In this document: piece by piece, positions 45,241 through 57,873 of the stretch
Layout: each line of letters begins with the position of its first letter
Position numbering within the stretch: the stretch's first letter is position 1
NCBI GenBank assembly: GCA_025174535.1
Contig: JALBUN010000020.1
Coordinates: 248,001-312,000, forward strand
Origin: Cantharellus purpuraceus
Lineage: Eukaryota > Basidiomycota > Agaricomycetes > Cantharellales > Hydnaceae
Reading direction: 5' to 3'
Length of the DNA stretch: 64,000 bases
The notes under the pieces: generated by a model
Databases searched by the model: none
What the model was told of the DNA's origin: nothing
Seen by the model: the letters and a program-made list of their open reading frames with translations, nothing else
Program-made: the position numbers and the translations under genes

Positions 45241-47706
45241 CCTTGGAATGGGCACAGGCGAAAGCAGCCAGTAACAAAGCTAGAAACACATACACCTCTG
45301 CACTACGCCGTACCAAAGTGAATCACTGGAGGCAGTGGCTCGAGAATATTGAGGAGAAGGATATATGGATAGCAGGCAAATTCGCAAAAAACCCCATCTC
45401 AGATGGCGGCCTCACTTGCATACCTACGCTCTACAAAAAGGATGTAAACGGCCAAATCCTGGAAGAATTCCATACGGATGACCAAAAAGCTAAGTTACTA
45501 ACAGAAACATTCTTTCTCCAGCACCCCACATCTCTCCCCCCCATGCCAGAAGATAACAGAATCCCCAAAACCCATATCCAATTCAGCATGCCTGCCCCAC
45601 ACCAAATCCTACGCAGAATTACAAAAACCAAGCCCTTCAAAGCTCCAGGAGGTGATGGTATACCCAATGTCATACTCAAGAAATGTGCTGATATGCTTGT
45701 ACCCCTCCTGCACAAGTGCCTCACCGCAATCATAGAGCTCAAACACTTCCCGAAAGCCTGGAAGACATGGAGGACCATTGTCCTATGCAAACCGGGCAGA
45801 GCAGACTACACAATTGCAAAGTCCTACCAGCCTATAGCACTGTACAACACCATGGGCAAAGTCCTGTCAGGGGTAATGACGGATATATTAGTATACACCA
45901 CGCTACGTCATTCACTCATTCCTGCCAAACATTTTGGTGGGCTCCCAGGTAAGAATACCACTGACATGCTCCTCTACCTCACGCACAGGATCAAAGAGAG
46001 CTGGAGGTGAAACAAAGTTGTAACAGTTATTCTTCTTGACATCGCCAGTGCCTTCCCAAATGCAGTCACCGAGCACCTTATCAAAAACATGCGTTGTCTG
46101 GGATACCTGAAAGAAATCATAATTTTCTTCAATGCCATGCTTACGAATAGGCATTCCTACCTCTCATTCGACGACCTCACCTCGACAAGACAAAACATAG
46201 ATAATGGTATTGGACAGGGAGAGACAGCATCCATGGTCCTCTATCTTATCTACAGTGCAGGTCTCATCTCCATACCACAAGGCAGAATGGAAGATGGGGG
46301 AGCATATGTGGATGACACCTTCTTTGTAGTGATTGGAGACACCTTCGAGGAGTGTGACATCAAACTCAATAACATGCTAGATGCTCAGGAAGTATGGTCA
46401 GCAGTGCACAACTCACATGCAGAATTATCCAAATTCAAATGTCTCCGATTCACATGAAAAAACATTGTGAGGCCTAGCTTCTACAGGCCAAACTCGGACA
46501 TAGTACTCCACTCTGTAGACCATGCAAGACTCTTAGGAGTCGAGATCGACAATCAACTCCGCTGGCACCACCACACACAGAAGGCAACCGCCAGTGGTGC
46601 AAATCTGCTTATGGCCATTAATAGACTGACCAGACCATCCTTCGGTCTACCAGCCAACTATGTCTGCAGACTATACATCTCCATGGTCGTCCCAAAAATG
46701 GAATACATGCTGCCAGTGTGGTATACCCCAATGGGTAACTACCCCTGATCAGGCAGAAAGTCAGGCTCGGTCAGACACACAAGAGAAATGGGAAAGGTAC
46801 AAAGATTAGCATGTAAACTAATCACAGGCGCTTTCAGATACACAGCAACAGACATTCTCGAACTACATGCAGACATCCCACCAATGCAAATCTGCCTTGC
46901 AGATACATGTCACCGCCAGGCTCTCCGGCTATGCACCCTATCCAAATCGCACCCACTTGCACCCATCATAGAAAGAAGTGTCAGACGTAATCCTCATAGA
47001 CATCGCTCAGCAGTTGACCATCTATTAAAACACTTTGCTATCAAATCATCACCTATAGAAACCATGGAACAATACCGGCATCACCCCTCCTGGAGGCCAC
47101 AGTTTACTTCAAACATTGAAAAAGATCCCAAAGCTGCCCTCCAAAGGATCCGCACGAGGATGGATGACCTTCAAATATTTACCGATGGCTTGGGTCACAA
47201 GGAGCACATAGGTGCAGCAGCTACCACCCTGGCAGGAGATTATCACCTGCAATTCTGTCTAGGATGTGACTCAAGGCACACGGTCTTCAAAGGTGAACTG
47301 GTTGGTATCATACTTGCACTACAGATCATCTACACACAACATACAGCACACACAATCCTGATTGCACTAGACAATCAAGCCGCTATCGAGGTGATTAGCA
47401 AAGATACACTGCAACCATCACAATACCTATTAGATGCCATTCAAGACTCAATCAGGAAACTCAAAGCCCACCGTAGAAATCTACATATACACTTTGAATG
47501 GGTCCCAGGCCACAAGGGCGCAGAAGGTAATGAATTAGCTGATACCCTCACTAAACAGGCAGCAGAAGGTCTATGCTCGCCCGCCAACAATCTCCCCCAA
47601 CTTCTCCACTGAAGGTTACCAGCTAGCCTTGCTGCACTCAAAGCATATAGAAAACAAAGTATATATGGCAGATGGCAGGCTGTCGACAATGCACTATGTG
47701 CCCAAT

Positions 47707-48234
47707 TGTTATGACTATATTCATTAATGTCCAGATCCCCATCCGATCCACTCAGATCCCCACGCATATGAAATCTATACTCCATTTGGAAACCGCCATC
47801 TCCATCTCCCTGTCCGATCGTCACCACTGATTCTGCCCATCCGTCTCTGGTTCCGATTGATGCATCAACATCACCATAGGAACCCGGACATCTGTCCCCG
47901 TTGGACTCAGACATACTCATGTAAGGCCGTCGGCCTCGGAGACCCATCACCGGAGTAATTATTATTAGATTTCAAAATATGTATTTAAGTTGCCTGACTG
48001 GGGACTTCATTCCCCAGTTCGAATATCAAATCATGCCTAGTTCCTAAGTCCGATCCTAACTCTCTAAAGTCGTACTCTGTCTCCGAAATCTCAGACACTG
48101 GTATTAGTGAGGGTGCAGCATACAAGCTGAAGCCAAGTCCGTTCCAACCCCCACAACGCACTCCGACTCCAACTCAACCTCCGACCCAACCTCCGACCCA
48201 ATCTCTGACCCAATCTCTGACCCAATCTCTGACC
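47707..48234. mobile_element. Small insertion in LINE, possible LTR fragment
   Basis: About 530 bp that interrupts the LINE after ALCAQ; the LINE frame resumes with DLVRNTKPET. It starts TGTTATGACTATATTC, as many fungal LTRs do, and contains GTATTTAAG near 47980. CCCAAT occurs on both sides (47701-47706, 48235-48240), but the same string is repeated within the insert's 12-bp repeats, so the target duplication is uncertain. Some LINE sequence also seems to be missing here. Confidence 0.45.
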
Positions 48235-48236
48235 CC
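48179..48236 (+). repeat. 12-bp tandem repeat
   Basis: Nearly five units of CCTCCGACCCAA / TCTCTGACCCAA at the right end of the small insertion. Confidence 0.8.
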
Positions 48237-48934
48237 CAATCGGACCTAGTGCGTAACACCAAACCAGAAACAGTCGTGCATTACCTATTACACTGCAAAA
48301 GATTCGAATCACAGCGCAAGGAGCTACGTCACAACACAGGTAAAGCGAGCTATTCCACATCCCGACTACTAGGCAATGATAATGTCATCAATCACACACT
48401 CAAATACATTGAAGGATCGAGAAGATTTGAATACTACAGGGACTTGACACGGAAAGACCCTGAATAGACTAAGCTTCACATTATCTACCAAAGAAGCTCA
48501 ACACTGACATAGACCACAACACACAGAACAACATGTTTCCAACACACTCATTGGCTCTCGCTTTATGCCGATCCATCAAGGGGTACCCCACCCCGCCTTC
48601 ACGCCTCCCTGGCAACATACTCCAGTCAATCTGAAAAGAAACCTCAACACAACTGTATGGGAACTGGTTTTCCCTTAAAAAGATCTTGTTTAAAGTCCCG
48701 AAACTGTACAATTTCGCTTGATGGCCTTAAAATATCAGCATATATCTGCTGCTTTCTCTTGATTCAGGGCCATTCAAATATTCTCTATTTTTTCATATTT
48801 TTTTGGGAATTTTCCATGCAGAAATGAGTCTACAAACTTATTGTTCTGCTGGGCGAAGTTTTGGGACCCACATGGACCCACAAACCTTCGCAGATGTCAG
48901 CAGCCTCAAAGTCAGCCGGAGTCACCCGGACAAC

Positions 48935-49268
48935 TGACTCATTGTCGATCACATGACTCATTTCAATCTCCGACTCAATCTGGTCACCACTGCCAGTAAA
49001 TGCTCAATATCTTCGCAACCACTGCACCTCCTGACTCCATTTTCAGTGGAGAGTTCAATAGAAGCCATGCCTACCCATAGCTGTGCTAATCAGCCTGGGA
49101 AACGAAGTATTGACCGAGTTATTTGAGTAATGGTGACTCATGCAATGACTCCTGCCATGACTCATGCTATGACTCCTTCCATGACTCATACCATGACTCC
49201 TGTGATTACTCATACTATGACTCCTGCTCTGAGTCACACTATGACTCCATCCATGACTCATGCCATGA
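48935..49268 (+). promoter_or_regulatory. Cluster of TGACTCA sites in LTR1 U3
   Basis: Eight exact TGACTCA/TGAGTCA sites, several as the full ATGACTCAT, at 48935, 48954 and 49134 and inside the 12-bp-like minisatellite to 49268. TGACTCA is the binding site of Gcn4/Cpc1/AP-1-type bZIP factors. The cluster lies 140-470 bp upstream of the TATA box. A regulatory role is inferred. Confidence 0.6.
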
Positions 49269-49404
49269 GTCAGAGCAAATCCAAGCAGCTCATTGGCTAG
49301 GAAACTTCCACCCCCTTCTCACATATTCCACTAGCTTCCAGTAGTTTCCATCTATTAATAGGTAGAAGTTTCCAGTAGTATTAGTCAGCTCCTGTAAATA
49401 CAAT

Positions 49405-49413
49405 ATAAAAGGA
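49405..49413 (+). promoter_or_regulatory. TATA box of LTR1
   Basis: TATAAAAGG, matching ATATATAAGG at the same place in LTR2 (about 59588) and in the solo LTR. It sets the U3/R boundary about 30 bp downstream. Confidence 0.7.
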
Positions 49414-50106
49414 GCCCATTCTGCCTCTGAATAAATAACCATTTCTACCCCATCATTTGCACATCAGTGTGACTAGAGTGACATACAGTGTCATCCTCTA
49501 TATCTCAGTAACTGTTGATTGTCCAGTTCAAGGGTCACATACAGTTGTGTAACTGTATTCGATTGCACTCAATGTAGTGATTGTCCTGCTTTGGGCGTGA
49601 GTGTAGTATCTACCTCGCGTGACTACGAATCTACAGGGTGAGATTGTCTGTCGATAGTCCTGCCATTAGTGCTCTTGTTTAAGTTACTAGTGTGTACTGC
49701 CTTTGCAGAGCATTAGAATCTTGAACTCGTGTGAAGCAGTTGCTAGACTACTTCACACATCGCTGTTACCCGCTTCAGAGTGTCACTGGTTGGACGGTCG
49801 GATTCATCCACCTACTTCCTCTAGCCTCTAAGTGCATTCCCTCTTTTTGGAATATCTGGACCCCTAAGTGTCCGTGAACTCTAGACTCTGGAAGTCTTAT
49901 TCATTCCCTACTGCTAAGAAACGTATTACCTTCCTGCGTATCGTCTGCATTGACCATTACAACGGATTGTAACCAAAGTACAAACGTTAAATCGTTTCTG
50001 GAGTTGTGCTGCAGTAGGATTTGATATTCTTCTCAGCTGTTCATTCACGGAATTGTGGTGATTTAGAGTTTGCCCTAACACCATAATTTTGCGGGTTCCA
50101 AAACAT

Positions 50107-50124
50107 TGGTGGACGCTCTGGGAA
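50107..50124 (+). other. Candidate primer-binding site
   Basis: TGGTGGACGCTCTGGGAA starts one base after the LTR end. The leading TGG would pair with a tRNA 3' CCA. The tRNA was not identified. Unit 2 has the same site with one or two changes (TGGTGGACACTCTGGGAA). Confidence 0.55.
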
Positions 50125-50402
50125 TTGCTTAAGCAGTGTCTAGAGTGTAGATTCTAAGCACCATTGCAGATATAACCCAATCCTCTATCACTAAGTCTTT
50201 ACTCAATATAGTTTCTCGTAATCTGGAACAAACCGATTTGGAATTTCCAGAGGACAAGTTCTATAGTCACACTCGTCTGCCCTCCTCCTCTAATCCTAAC
50301 TCTCCTCTTTATCTAAACCCTTATCCAACACCAACTCGTATTCAAACTCGTTTCGAATCATATCGACCTCGTGACAAGTTGACCTCATTCAAGCTGAGCA
50401 AC

Positions 50403-53400
50403 ATGTCTACCTCAACAATTCGACAACAACAACAACTTGAGGACGACCCGTCTACTCCTTTGGCTGCTCAACCAGAGCGACCAATTGCCCCTATTACTCC
50501 TGGTTTCTTGCACACTAGATCCCCACTCACTCCTGTGAATGATCTTGACCAGACATTTACTACGGATGAAGAGATTAGTGCTGCAGATGCCTCCTTTGCT
50601 GTGGAAGTTGATCAGACTGACCATGCACTTACCAATTGGACTTTTGATGGACCCCTTATCACAGGACCATTACAAAATGTCTTTGTAGTGCCTGGTAAGC
50701 CTTTGAAAAGCTTCAGTGCAGCAAGAGTACGGAGAGAGGTCAGACTTGATCCCCTACTCTCTTCCAGAAGAGATGCACTCCTTAGCATTGCAGAGATGAG
50801 CTTTAATCGTATGGAAGCACCAGGTACTAGAGCTCTGAATCGCCTTGCTATTGGACTCTTCAAGAAAGAGTTAGCCTTACTCAATGTAGTACTACTCGGA
50901 CATCCTGGACGGGTTAGTCAACATGGTAGTACGGGGTATTATCTTGATCCATGGAAGTATAAGCAACTGTTAGATGCACTCAATCACCTTGCAAGTGAAA
51001 GAGAAAGCGTATTGCAGCAGATGAAACTTCCTACTCCTACTGTCCCTTCATTGCCTTCAGAATGGCCTAGTGACTCCCTTTGGAGTTCTAAGGACATGGA
51101 AGTGCTTTGTGTTACGCTACGTGAAGATGTAGAAAACTTTTTGGCATTTTATTGGGATGCGGTATCCAAGTCTAATGGTATATGGAAACCAGTCAAGGAT
51201 GACTTTTTGTCTCCTGCACTCCCAGATATTGCGGAAATGTCTTCTGACATTAATGGCTTCAAAATTCGTTTTGCTGCTGCCCAAGCTGCTTTGCAGAGAA
51301 AGGTTGCTGCAGATACTAGTTTCTATGAAGCCAAGGTCATTAATGCACCAGTGAACCCTGTCCTTGGACATGAAGTTCCTCCTCATGCATCTATGCCTGT
51401 TAGAAACATTCAGCAGTCCACTGTTGCCTATACTGCTAAGGAAGCTCCTTTGATTTCCAGAACGGATCAAGGAGAAAACTTTCCAGTTGATCATGAACGG
51501 ATTAGACAGAGACAGTCTGTGGTTTACAATCGTGGTCCCAGACCCTCTACTCTTTTCAATTCTCCTTACCATCAGGATCCTAGTAAACTTACTGGATCTG
51601 CAGGTTTGGAAGAAATGTTCTATACTCCTCCTCAAGTTCGGAGCAGGGGTACTTTGGGCATTCCAGAATCCATTACGGTTCCTCACAGACCTTATGGAGC
51701 TTCTGGAGGAGGTGCTCCACCTCCTGGAGGTGAACCTCCTGATGATGACGGATCTCTTGGTCCCCCTCATACACCTAATCCATTTTTACCTAGACCATCA
51801 TTGCCACATAGAAGTGTGAGGAGTAATCCTCCTCCTCCTGGAAGGCATGGAGGCTCAGGTCCTCCTGATGGAGGTGATGGTGGAGGTTACAGTCATAGTC
51901 CAGACTGGGGGGATCTTGATCAGAGAAACCCTAATCTCAGATTAGACGCTCCAGTAACTCAGAGCAAGCTAGAAGCTTACTTTGATAACAAGTTGCGTCA
52001 GGACTTAGTCCCTGAATGGGATGGAAACCCTGACAATCTGGCTCAATGGATATTGAAAGTAAATCATTTGGCTCAGCAATCTCCTACGGTCTTCAAGCAA
52101 TTGGGACAAATAATCCCTTTGCGGTTGCGTAAAGGAGCAGAGCGGTGGTTTTTCTCTTTACCATTATCCTACCGCCAAGAAGCAACTGAGGACTGGAAGT
52201 CCATCAGAGAAGTCATTGGTTCATACTATATGAACAGAGCCTGGTTGGATAGGCAGAAAGCTAGAGCAACTCGTGCTACTTTCAGAGAGCCTGGCTTTAC
52301 TAATGAGACTCCTAGTGAGTATTACGTTAGAAAGTCAGAGCTATTGAGACTGGTCAGCAAGCTGTCAGACTCAGAGCTTATATTGGAAATCATGAATGGT
52401 GCACCACCTTACTGGCATACAGTCATTGATGCTCACAGGTGTTCATCTGCAGTGGAATTCCAAACTGCTATCAAGTATCACGAGGAATCATTGTCGCATG
52501 CTCCTTTCTCTTCAGGAGACAACCTGGAAAGACGTATTAGAAATTTGGAAAATTCTTTGCATCAACCCAAACCTAGGTTTGACTCGAACAGATCTTTTAG
52601 AGATGCTAGAGCTCATCTGGTTGGATGGTCATCCAAATTGAATCCTCCAAAATTCCCTTGGGATGATTCTAATGTGTCTAAAAATTCCACACCTGAATCC
52701 AAAGGAGCTAGACCCTGCAGGCATTGTGGCAGTAACAAGCATTGGGATAATGAGTGCAAACATGCCAGTTCAGCATCTCGCTCTGCCCATACACGTTACA
52801 CGGTTTCTAATGAAGAAGCTAATGCAGACCTTGCCTATGAGGATATGTACCTTGAATCACTTCATGAATCAGAAGTAGATTCAAATTCAGACAATGCTCA
52901 TGTTAATAATGTTGCAACTGAGAATATTCCTGAAGAACCTTCTTTGGATCAACAGGACTCTGCTCAGGATATAGAAGCACATTGTCAACTTGCCAAACCA
53001 GCCATGAGCTTGCTGGAAAGTATGTCCCGACTGGGGGGATCCATACCTAATAGAGAAGAATCTTCTGAGCCTTTGTCTCTGGAAAAATCTTTTTCTGAGA
53101 CGTTCACTCCTAAATCTCGTCAAGAGAGGAGAAGGTTAATGAAAGATTCCAAACATGTAGCTGCATTCCTAAGGAATTCTAAGCTTACTAGTTGGGCTCC
53201 AAACTCTTTGATTAAACTCAAGCGTTTCATGTCCAGACCAGCTGGCTGTGCTTTCCTTGGATCTTCTGCAACCACTACAAATGTTTGGCTGGGAGAATAT
53301 GGGAAGAATCAAACTACCCTTGTAGCTGATTCTGGTTCAGACATAACCCTTATCTCTCAGAAAGCTCTCTGCTCTATGGAGAATCCTCCTAAAATCAAAA

Positions 53401-56400
53401 CGGGTCAGAAAATTAACTTGATACAAGTTACTGGCACATCCAAAATTTCTGGATACGTTACAATACCCATTTACTTTGACTCTGACTCTGGACCAGTCCA
53501 AATTGAAGTTGAAGCTTATGTGGTCAAAGGCATGACTACCCCTGTCATTCTTGGGAATGATTTTGCTGATCAGTACTCAATCTCGCTTTTAAGAGAAGGC
53601 TCAGATAGCCATCTTATGTTTGGTAATACTGGACGGAAAGCTAAAATTGAGAACTCAGTGAGCTCACCCTTATTGGATGAAAATGGTCACACCTTTAAAA
53701 TAAGAGCCCTACCTGACCTTGCATCTCTGACTGCAAAGTTCAAGGCTCATAGATGTATTAAGAAATCTCGGAAACGGATTAGAGCACGCATTTCAGATTC
53801 AAGTGTCAGGGCCTTACATCCCGTCACAATTCCTCCTGAAACTGCTTCTCTAATTCCAGCTTCTATCTATTTCCCTGGGAATAGTAATGAAGTTTATGTG
53901 GAAAAAGTGCTTCACTCCAACCACGGGCCTGAAGATTTCTATGGCATTTCAGATGCTATTGTATCTCGGAATAACCCGTGCCTACATGTTAGCAATTTTT
54001 CATCACAACCAGTTACTATACATCAAGGACAACTTCTGGGTCATGCTAGGAATCCTTCCAATTGGCTGGATCGGACTTCTAATTTGAATCAGAGTCAATT
54101 AGAGACTAGACTCTCTCATGCCAGACTTATAAAAGCTCTTGCTCAACAGAACTTTGAGTCTGGTACAATACCTACTGTTGCCTCTCTTGAATCAGATGGA
54201 GAGGTGGTACAAGGAGGACCTAAGGCTCAGGAGACTCCTCCTGAGGATGTTCCTGAAAACCAACTGTTGGATGAAATTGACTTCTCGCCAGAGCTCAATG
54301 AGTTCAATAGGAAGGCTCTCCAAAACACAGTTTTGGCGCATAAAGACGCATTTGGTCTTGATGGCAGACTTGGCAATTACAATGCAAGAGTTGAAATCAA
54401 TCTCAGGCCTGAGGCCAAAGAAATTTCACTACCACCTTATAATGCCTCACCTGCCAAAAGGGAAGTCATTGACAAGCAAATGGATGCTTGGCTCAGTCTC
54501 GGAGTCATTGAACCATCCAAAAGTCCTTGGGGTTTCCCAGCACTTATAGCCTATCGTAATGGGAAACCAAGAATGTGTATAGACTATAGGAAACTCAATG
54601 AGATTGCTGTCCCAGATGAATTTCCTTTGCCAAGACAAGATTCCATTTTGCAGGCACTTACGGGATCTCGTTGGTTATCCACTTTGGATGCGTTAGCGGG
54701 TTTCACGCAGCTGCAAATGTCGGACAGTGCCAAAGAAAAAACTGCATTCAGAACTCATAGAGGACTGTATCAGTTCAAACGGATGCCTTTTGGGTATCGG
54801 AATGGGCCTGCAGTCTTTCAAAGAGTAATGCAAGGTGTCCTAGCACCTTTTCTATGGGTATTTGCCCTGGTCTATATAGATGATATTGTCATATATTCCA
54901 AGACGTTCAAAGAACACTTAGTACATCTGGACAAAGTGTTCGGAGCTATAGAAAAGTCAGGAATCACCTTATCTCCTGCCAAGTGCCATTTGGCCTACCA
55001 GTCTTTGCTACTGTTGGGACAGAAGGTATCACGGTTGGGTCTATCAACTCACAAGGAGAAGATAGATGCTATACTAGAATTGGCAGAGCCAAAGAATGTG
55101 CATGACCTACAAATCTTCCTCGGAATGGTGGTATACTTTTCTTCATATATACCATTCTATGCATGGATTGTAGCCCCTTTGTTTGAATTGCTCAAAAGAA
55201 TTCAACTTGGGAATGGGGCATTATTCAACAGGAAGCCTTTGATTTGGCTAAGAATGCCCTAGTCAGTGCACCAGTTAGGGCATATGCCATTCCTGGTCTT
55301 GGATACAGAGTCTACTCTGATGCATGTGATGTTGGAATTGCCGCTATACTTCAGCAGATCCAACCTCTCAAAATCAGAGATCTCAAGGGTACCAAAGGGT
55401 ATGAGAAACTCAAATCAGCATATGACAAAGGATTACCTGTACCCCAAATGGTGATTCCCGTGTCAAAGGAGGAAACTCTCCCTAAGCCAGGTACTTGGGA
55501 TAAAGACTTTGAAAACACTACGGTTTCAGTAGATCGAGTCATTGCTTACTGGTCTCGCACCTTGAAACCAGCTGAAAGAAATTACTCTCCTACGGAAAGA
55601 GAGGCGCTTGCGTTATGAGATGGTCTTATCAAATTTCAACCCTACATTGAAGGGGAGAAAGTAGTAGCAATTACAGACCATGCAGCCCTTATCTGGAGTC
55701 AGACCTACCAAAATGTTAATAGGCGGTTATTAACTTGGGGAACAGTATTTGCTGCATACCCTGAATTAAAGATCGTACACAGAGCAGGATGGGTTCACTC
55801 CAATGTAGATCCTATCTCTAGACTCAGGAGAAATGTTCCATACCAAGATGGGCCTTCTTCTGATGACACCATTCCTACTATCCTGGATTCAGAACAGGAT
55901 CCACTTGCGGATTTTTATTCTGACATCTCTCCCCAATTTGAAGCCAGGACTTTAATGTTAATGGCTGCGTATGAAGAAGAGAACCAGAGAATTCTGCAGA
56001 AAGTGTATTCTTCCTCCATCCAAGCTAATACCAGCCTTGAAGAAGACTTCACCATTCCATATGTAACAGCCAAAAGCTATAATCTAGTCTCTAGCCTTGC
56101 TCAGGAGGAGATTCAGAAAATAGTTGATGCGTATGCCAAAGATCCTTACTTCAAAAGGGTCAGATCTGAATTACGACAGGAGTCTAATTGGATCAGCCCA
56201 AAGCATCCTCTCTTTTTTGAAAATGAGGACGGATTGCTTTACTTTGAAGATTGGAATGGAAATTACCGGCTGTGTGTACCCAAGGATGAGCAAGCTAAAC
56301 TTCTAAGTGAAATTCATGATGAAATCACTGAAGGAGCTCATGCGGGTTATCACAAGACGTACAACAAGCTGGCTTCTACTTTCTATTGGCCTAGAATGAG

Positions 56401-57697
56401 TAGAGATGTCAAAAAGTTTGTCGTGAGCTGTGACATTTGCCAGAAAGCCAAACCTAGGCGACACGCACCCATTGGATTATTACAGCCCATTCCTATTCCA
56501 GAAAATCCATTTGAAGTCGTAACCATGGATTTCATCACGGAATTGCCCGAGAGCAATGGGTATGATTCCATCCTGGTAATAGTGGATAAACTCACAAAAT
56601 ATGGAATCTTTATCCCTACTCAAGGTACCATTAATGAGGAGGGTACAGCTTGGTTATTTTTTGAACATGTACTGTCCAAATATGGAATCCCTAAGCAAAT
56701 TATATCCGATAGGGATTCTAGATGGACTAGCACTTTTTGGAAAGAGTTATGCAAACAGCTAAACATGAAAAGAGCCTTAACTACTGCCTATCATCCTCAA
56801 GCTGATGGGCAGACAGAGATTTTGAATCAGACGCTGGAAACCGCGCTGCGCTCTTATGTAAGCCCCACGCGCGACGACTGGGCGGCTCTCACCACTCCTT
56901 TCGCGTTCTCTTACAACAACACTCCCCACCTGGCTACTGGTCTAGCCCCCGCACTTCTACTCTACGGTTATCATCCGCGCACATCATCTTCTTACCTACA
57001 CCCTGCCCCTGACGGTGTAGCGCGACCGCGATCAACAAATCCAGCCGAGTTTGCTGCCAAACTTCCCGATCGCGCTAGAACGGCCCCACTTGCTCCTGAG
57101 GTCGAAAGCACGAAAGCCGCTGACTTTCTAGAGGAGTTTAAGGCTTACCGATCGCGAGCCAGGCAATCCCTGCAGTTTGCGCAGATTGCTCAGCAACGTA
57201 GCTACAACGCCGGACGCCTGGCCACGGAGTTCGAAGCTGGCGACCTCGTCCTCCTTAACCCCCACTCTCTTGACCTTCTACGCTCTGAACCGGGCCGAGG
57301 TAAGAAACTAAACATGAAGTATGATGGACCCTTTGAAATTCTGCAGAAACTAGGACCAGCTACGTACCGGCTGCGTCTGCCCACATCCTATGGCATCCAC
57401 CCAGTCCTCAATATTGCCCATCTCGAGCCCTATTCCTCCTCCCACCCTCATTTCGGAAAGCGGCCCACTAGGTCCCTCGATCGCGCTAGCTTCAGCGAAT
57501 TGCCGGAATTTGAGGTCGAATCTATCATCGGTGAGCGCTGGCGCAAGGCCCGGAACGGACGTCGAGTTCAAGAGCTACTCACGCGTTTCCTTGGCTACGA
57601 TGCGAGCTACGATGAATGGCTCCCTCGTCGCTACCTTTGCAATGCCCCCGATCTGTTGCATACTTGGGACCGGCGTGACCGAAGCAAGTCTCACTAA
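50403..57697 (+). pseudogene. gag-pol polyprotein of unit 1, two lesions
   Basis: The open frame runs from 50238, but the first ATG is 50403 (MSTSTIRQQQQ). In order: Pro/Gly-rich linker; capsid-like region (LAQWILKVNHLAQ, near 52040); CCHC knuckle CRHCGSNKHWDNEC (near 52713); protease VADSGSDITLI (near 53320); RT with MCIDYRKLN and the catalytic YIDD (near 54870). Near 55200 the frame breaks by one base before WEWGIIQQEAFDLAK. RNase H starts YSDACDVGIAA and is cut by TGA 55616-55618. The integrase follows: its HHCC finger, the catalytic Asp, Asp and Glu in TMDFI, SDRDSRW and ADGQTE, a GPY/F-type region, and a chromodomain (FEVESIIGERW...YDEWLPRRYL) at the end. Chromodomain integrases target heterochromatin. 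Confidence 0.9.
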
Positions 57698-57873
57698 GAA
57701 GTCTTCCCCTCTCACTCTACTCTATCGGCTCATTCTTCCACCATTTTCCAGCTTGTTCTATGCATGTATGCCCCCTTATTTTAAAAACCAATGCGACTCT
57801 CTATCTTGACATCTCACTCCCACCTTGAAAGAGCTCTTAGAAAACTATTGATTGTTCTATATATCATTTCGCT

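Larger units (their letters stand above)
41294..48467 (+). mobile_element. Non-LTR retrotransposon (APE-RT-RNase H LINE, Tad1/I-like), inactive
   Basis: Two ORFs in order: a zinc-knuckle ORF1 and an ORF2 with APE endonuclease, reverse transcriptase, RNase H and a C-terminal Cys/His segment. RNase H after RT is typical of Tad1 and I groups; Tad1-like elements are the usual ones in fungi. The copy is inactivated by seven in-frame TGA codons, one frameshift and two insertions (43817-45240; about 47707-48234). The next retrotransposon begins at 48654, just downstream. Confidence 0.9.
42762..48467 (+). pseudogene. LINE ORF2 (APE, RT, RNase H), broken
   Basis: From ATG 42762 the APE endonuclease reads LKILQQNCHRSKE, LIQEPY and WAGDFNKYH. 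A one-base loss near 43285 shifts the frame. APE motifs continue with STVDLVFST and GADHLPIHT. The RT has KAPGGDGIPN (near 45640), LLDIASAFPN, GIGQGETAS and the catalytic YVDD (near 46310). RNase H has IFTDGLG, ELVGIILAL, ALDNQAA and WVPGHKGAEGNELAD (to about 47570). The end, ETVVHYLLHCKRF, is part of the usual terminal zinc motif. In-frame TGA codons lie at 43454, 43733, 46008, 46455, 46746 and 47610. The solo LTR splits DSL and EWAQAK at 43816/45241, and the frame resumes exactly after one copy of the target duplication is removed. Confidence 0.85.
48654..50105 (+). repeat. LTR1 (5' LTR of unit 1), 1452 bp
   Basis: Starts TGTATGGGAACTGG and ends GGTTCCAAAACA. It contains a TGACTCA-rich minisatellite (49131-49268) and TATAAAAGG at 49405-49413. 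It differs from LTR2 mainly between about 49210 and 49345, where LTR1 keeps extra repeat units and a segment with TCATTGGCTAGGAAAC. Confidence 0.95.

Noticed and set aside
45117..46010. Long frame starting at 45117 taken as one gene
   Set aside because: Its first 129 bases belong to the solo LTR; only the part from 45241 is LINE ORF2.
49131..49268. CRISPR-like array
   Set aside because: Units are about 12 bp with no spacers; it is an LTR minisatellite in a eukaryotic genome.
50107..50124. Self-priming (Tf1-like) primer site
   Set aside because: The sequence begins TGG as for a tRNA primer, and no complementary stretch was noticed at the expected transcript start near 49435.
51117..51770. 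217-residue minus-strand frame, repeated at 61283-61936
   Set aside because: Shadow of the gag frame; no domain, and explained by gag codon composition.
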